Source: Deinococcus fonticola
GTDB taxonomy: Bacteria > Deinococcota > Deinococci > Deinococcales > Deinococcaceae
Length of the DNA: 64,000 nt
NCBI RefSeq assembly: GCF_004634215.1
Contig: NZ_SMMH01000001.1
Location: 1 to 64,000, forward strand
Direction of reading: 5' to 3'
Both the position numbers and the translations under genes were made by a program. The number at the start of each line of letters is the position of its first letter. The stretch's first letter is position 1. Below the pieces are notes generated by a model. That model saw only the letters and a list, made by a program, of their open reading frames with translations, ran no database searches and was not told the origin of the DNA. Shown piece by piece: positions 61,321 through 64,000 of the stretch.

Positions 61321-61358
61321 GCGAAAGCGTGGGGGTTCGAGTCCCCCCACCGGCACCA
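61300..61358 (+). pseudogene. Displaced 3' half of host tRNA-Leu
   Basis: Anticodon loop to CCA of the original host tRNA-Leu(CAA). It has a different variable arm (ACGC-GAAA-GCGT) and T-stem (GGGGG/CCCCC) from the phage-supplied half at 6541-6580, but the same acceptor 3' strand CACCGGC. Lacking its 5' half, it cannot make a tRNA. On excision it would rejoin 6496-6540 and restore the host gene. Confidence 0.9.
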
Positions 61359-61368
61359 CAAAAAAATT

Positions 61369-61395
61369 CCCCGTCTAGAACGGGGGTTTTCTTTT
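61369..61395 (+). terminator. Original host tRNA terminator
   Basis: CCCCGT-ctaga-ACGGGG stem followed by GTTTTCTTTT, directly after the displaced tRNA half. Confidence 0.85.
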
Positions 61396-61476
61396 GCCCT
61401 TGAATGTAAAACCTGTTGTGGGAGGCTGGCCCTGAACGGCCTGGGCAGGTGCCTTTGCCGGCGTGCCGGGACTTGC

Positions 61477-61488
61477 TACCCTGAAGGC
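61477..61488 (+). promoter_or_regulatory. Leaderless-type -10 box
   Basis: TACCCT (61477-61482) is followed by six bases and ATG 61489; TTGCCG 16 bases upstream may be the -35. Confidence 0.45.
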
Positions 61489-61740
61489 ATGAAGCAGCGG
61501 GAAGTTATCTTCAGGAGTGAATACAAGGGGCACCAGATCGAAGTGGTGCGGCTCTCCGAAGTGCTGAACGCCGTGGGCCGCAAGATGAAAGTCGAACGCC
61601 GCCTCCAGGCGTTCATTGACGGCATGCCCCTCAAATACGAGGAACTGGATCGCCCCGGTTTACAGGACGACCTGGTGGAACTGGCGCAGGCCATTGCCGA
61701 ACAACTGCCGGAACGACTTCCCTCAAGCGAGCAACTGTAG
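61489..61740 (+). CDS. Small hypothetical host protein
   Basis: An 83-residue protein with an N-terminal beta hairpin (VIFRSEYKGHQIEVVRL) and a helical C-terminus (LVELAQAIAEQLPERLPSSE). It appears leaderless. No family recognised. It is convergent with the membrane-protein gene at 61859, with about 120 bases between and no strong terminator visible. Confidence 0.6.
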   Translation: MKQREVIFRSEYKGHQIEVVRLSEVLNAVGRKMKVERRLQAFIDGMPLKYEELDRPGLQDDLVELAQAIAEQLPERLPSSEQL

Positions 61741-61858
61741 TCCTGGGCGATCCGGTTGTTGCGTGGTCTGTTCGGAGAAGTAGTAGCCAGATCACGTCTG
61801 GGACGCGTTTTTCTCCCAATAGTCGGGTCTTCCAGTGGCTTTTAACCTAATACCCTTT

Positions 61859-62308
61859 TCACTCGTCTTTCGCGTGGCTGACAAAGGCGGCGCAGCGCAG
61901 TTGTCCGGTCACGCTGAGGGCCTGCACCACGTCACTGGGCGGCAAAGTGCCGATCACGCTGGAATGCCGGTCGATGGGAATGAACCACGGTGGGGTGCTC
62001 AGGCGGCCTTCCCACTCGAGACGCAGGTTCCGTTCCAGGCAGGCGGCGTCCAGGGCGGTCAGGGAAGCCCGGTAGCGGCGTTTCCCGGTGATGATGTCCA
62101 CGACGACGGGGGCGGGCGCGTAACCTTGCAGGGCGCGTTGAGCGCGGTCCTGTCCCCACAGGCTGGCGGTCAGCGCAGCCAGCAGTGGCAGTAAGGCCGC
62201 CAGGAGCCACACGGTCAAAGCCCGGGCGTTGCCTGCCCGCCACAGGAACAGCAGGAGAATGGCGGTGGTCAACAGCGTGAGGGCGAGGAACAGAACCGTG
62301 GGGAGCAC
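61859..62308 (-). CDS. Host membrane protein
   Basis: A 149-residue protein with two N-terminal hydrophobic helices (residues 3-24 and 31-50) and a ~95-residue soluble C-terminal domain (ITGKRRYRASLTALDAACLE..., VIGTLPPSDVVQALSVTGQL). It starts 10 bases after the UgpB-like gene, so the two are probably cotranscribed. Function unknown; the location after a substrate-binding gene may be incidental. Confidence 0.6.
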   Translation of the reverse strand: MLPTVLFLALTLLTTAILLLFLWRAGNARALTVWLLAALLPLLAALTASLWGQDRAQRALQGYAPAPVVVDIITGKRRYRASLTALDAACLERNLRLEWEGRLSTPPWFIPIDRHSSVIGTLPPSDVVQALSVTGQLRCAAFVSHAKDE

Positions 62309-62317
62309 CCGCTCAGT

Positions 62318-63508
62318 TTACTTCTTTGCCTTATTTTGCGCCTCGTTCAGGGCCGCCTGAGCGCTGGCTTTGCCCGTGACGGCCTTCCAGATGGCGTCCT
62401 CGACGGCGCTGACCCACGCGCCGTAACTGGCGAGGTTGGGGCGCGGCGCGGCGCGTTCCATCTGCGCGTGTGCCACCTTGATTTGCGGATTTTGCCGGTA
62501 CCAGTCGTTCAGCAGGGGCGTGACGCTGCGGCGCGGGGGGGCGTAAGCGGTGGTTTTCACCCAGTCTGCCAGCCGGGCGGGTTCCATCAGATACGCCCAG
62601 AAGGCCACGGCACCCGCCTGTTGCGGCGCTGAAGCGTTCCTCGGCACGACCAGCGCTCCGCCGCCCAGCGGCACCGTGCAGGCCCCGGCCTTCTCGCAGG
62701 GAAAAGGAGCGATACCCAGCTGGAAAAACGGCACTTTGCGGGCGTCCGTCCAGTTCGCCACACTGGCCATGACGAACAGATTCTGCCCCCGCGCAAAATC
62801 GAACGCCGCCCGGGTCGCCTCGCCCAGCGTGCGCGGTTGCGCCTGCCCCGCCGCGCTCATGCGGGCCAGTTGGGTCAGGGCTTCCACGGCCTCGGGGCTG
62901 TTCAGGTTGGGTTCATTGCCCTTCACGAGACTGCCGCCGCGAGACAGGACGTTGGCCTCGAAAGTCCAGGCGTCGGCTGCCGCCACCAGCGGACGTTTCC
63001 CGCCAGTGGCGAGGCGCTTGCTGGCCGCCTCCATATCCGTCCAGGTGGCGGGCGGGTTCACCCCGGCGCGGCGCAGTGCCCCGGCGTTGTACATCAGCAC
63101 CGGAACGCTCAGGTTCCACGGCAGGGCGAAACGCTTCCCGTTCACCTCGCCTGCCTTCCACGCCGGTGCATAGAAGTCCTTGAGCAACTCGGCACTCAGG
63201 GCATTGTCCTCCTGAGACAGGTCGGCGAGTTGCCCCGCCGCGACCATCGGGGCAATCTGCGTGAATTCCAGCTGGGCCAGCGCGGGGGCGTTTCCCGCCT
63301 GAATGGCCTTTTGCAGGGCAGGTTGCAATTCACGGTAATTGCCTTTGCTGACCGGCACCACCTCGTACCGGTTCTGCGAGGCGTTGAATTGCCGGGCGTA
63401 CTCCGCCACCTTGCCCTGCACCCCCTCCATGGCGTGCCAGAACTCAATTTTTACCGGGGCCGCCTGCGCCGAAGCCAGCAGCAAAGTCAAAGGAAGAAAA
63501 CGCAGCAT
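62318..63508 (-). CDS. UgpB-like ABC transporter substrate-binding protein
   Basis: A 396-residue secreted binding protein; I use ATG 63508, since the frame's first codon is a TTG 9 bases upstream. The signal peptide is MLRFLPLTLLLASAQA. The mature part begins APVKIEFWHAMEGVQGKVAEY, very like UgpB, continues PVSKGNYRELQPALQKAIQAG, and has NLSVPVLMYNAGALRRAGVNPPATWTDME in the glycerol-phosphate-binding fold. The likely role is capture of sn-glycerol-3-phosphate or a related phosphodiester. Permease genes are not in the window. Confidence 0.85.
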   Translation of the reverse strand: MLRFLPLTLLLASAQAAPVKIEFWHAMEGVQGKVAEYARQFNASQNRYEVVPVSKGNYRELQPALQKAIQAGNAPALAQLEFTQIAPMVAAGQLADLSQEDNALSAELLKDFYAPAWKAGEVNGKRFALPWNLSVPVLMYNAGALRRAGVNPPATWTDMEAASKRLATGGKRPLVAAADAWTFEANVLSRGGSLVKGNEPNLNSPEAVEALTQLARMSAAGQAQPRTLGEATRAAFDFARGQNLFVMASVANWTDARKVPFFQLGIAPFPCEKAGACTVPLGGGALVVPRNASAPQQAGAVAFWAYLMEPARLADWVKTTAYAPPRRSVTPLLNDWYRQNPQIKVAHAQMERAAPRPNLASYGAWVSAVEDAIWKAVTGKASAQAALNEAQNKAKK

Positions 63509-63630
63509 CACCGCCAAGTCTAAGGGCCGCGACTGACCGCAGAGTGACGCGCAAGTCAGGGGAATTTACGGCATCTTAAGCGTGTGCCCTTCCTCCCGGA
63601 CACCATGACCCTCAGCCCTACGGAACCGGC

Positions 63631-63759
63631 GTGTCTGCATTTAAAAAAGGTGTGGCAGCGCTGCAAGAAGGCTGCAAGGAGCGCGCCAACGCGTCCGGTT
63701 CGCGGGCCATGGTGCTCGGCGGTGACGGGCTGATGTTCTCCCCAGAGAAAAGCCCATGA
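63631..63759 (+). CDS. Small hypothetical protein upstream of regulator
   Basis: A 42-residue frame starting at GTG (VSAFKKGVAALQEGCKERAN) and ending MFSPEKSP, whose stop overlaps the regulator ATG (ATGA). The overlap and codon use suggest it is translated; there is no clear ribosome-binding site. The frame is open only to a TAA at 63577. Function unknown. Confidence 0.4.
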   Translation: MSAFKKGVAALQEGCKERANASGSRAMVLGGDGLMFSPEKSP

Positions 63760-64000
63760 AGGACGTGTTCATCGCCCAGACGCCCGAGCAGGCCAGGCTG
63801 TTGCAGGACATGATTTACGTGGGCCTGTTGGGCCGACTGCTCAAAAGTGACGCCAGTGCCGGTGAAGTGGCCAAGGACAAGGCGCAGACCGTGCAGCAGG
63901 TGCACCACAGGCTGACCCGACTTCATCAGGCGGAACTTATTGAAGTTCGCGGGGAACGCACTCGCGGCGGCCGACCCGTGAAGCTTTATGGCCCGGTGGC
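63756..64000 (+). CDS. Winged-helix transcriptional regulator, partial
   Basis: The first 81 residues are visible; the gene runs off the window. Two helices (PEQARLLQDMIYVGLLGRLL; SAGEVAKDKAQTVQQVHHRL) lead into a recognition helix and an RTRGGRPVKLYGPV wing, the pattern of ArsR/MarR-type regulators. Target and ligand are unknown. It is translationally coupled to the small gene upstream. Confidence 0.65.
   Translation, partial: MKDVFIAQTPEQARLLQDMIYVGLLGRLLKSDASAGEVAKDKAQTVQQVHHRLTRLHQAELIEVRGERTRGGRPVKLYGPV

Noticed and set aside
61300..61358. A second functional tRNA-Leu
   Set aside because: Only the 3' half from the anticodon arm onward is present; the bases before 61300 do not supply a D-arm or acceptor strand.

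Overview
The window looks like a stretch of a high-GC Deinococcus-type chromosome carrying one intact-looking, tRNA-integrated siphophage prophage. The host assignment is an inference from GC-rich coding, protein character and several leaderless genes with a TAnnnT box 6-7 bases before the start codon (3267, 4108, 61489). No database was searched.

Left host flank (1-6495): a truncated IS4-type transposase, a BtuF/TroA-fold binding protein, an RluA-type pseudouridine synthase, an NAD(P)H-dependent flavin reductase, then a rightward run of a lipoprotein, a pyrophosphatase-like protein, a 56-residue membrane protein, an MBL-fold hydrolase and purD. Next comes tRNA-Leu(CAA) at 6496-6580, the attachment gene.

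Prophage (core repeats 6520-6540 and 61300-61320, about 54.8 kb). The tyrosine integrase and three small genes read rightward from attL. From about 46.2 kb down to 8.7 kb nearly everything reads leftward. 46.2-35.3 kb is a nucleic-acid and unknown-function block in several transcription units (HTH proteins, HNH protein, metallophosphoesterase, P-loop kinase, DUF559-like nuclease). 35.1-9.3 kb is the late block: terminase, two small metallopeptidases, portal, scaffold, decoration, capsid, connectors, tail tube, G/GT chaperones with a lambda-type slippery heptamer, tape measure, tail tip, collagen-like fibre, secreted and membrane lysis candidates and an M15-type endolysin. 46.3-49.9 kb is a cargo segment: a DNA methyltransferase fused to a nuclease-like domain, and a DUF4062 protein bracketed by an approximately 94-bp direct repeat. 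50.3-61.2 kb is the rightward early block: replication protein, DnaB-like helicase, primase, HNH enzymes and a C5-cytosine methyltransferase split by an intein at its catalytic cysteine.

Right host flank (61300-64000): the displaced 3' half of the original tRNA-Leu with its terminator, a small hypothetical gene, a membrane protein, a UgpB-like sugar-phosphate binding protein, and the start of a winged-helix regulator running off the edge.

Regulation: an 8-bp palindrome TGATATCA recurs upstream of phage promoters. Two leftward promoters have their -35 box inside a long inverted repeat. The late promoter (35303-35331) is followed at once by a terminator-like hairpin, as in antitermination-controlled late operons. 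I could not recognise a CI-type repressor.
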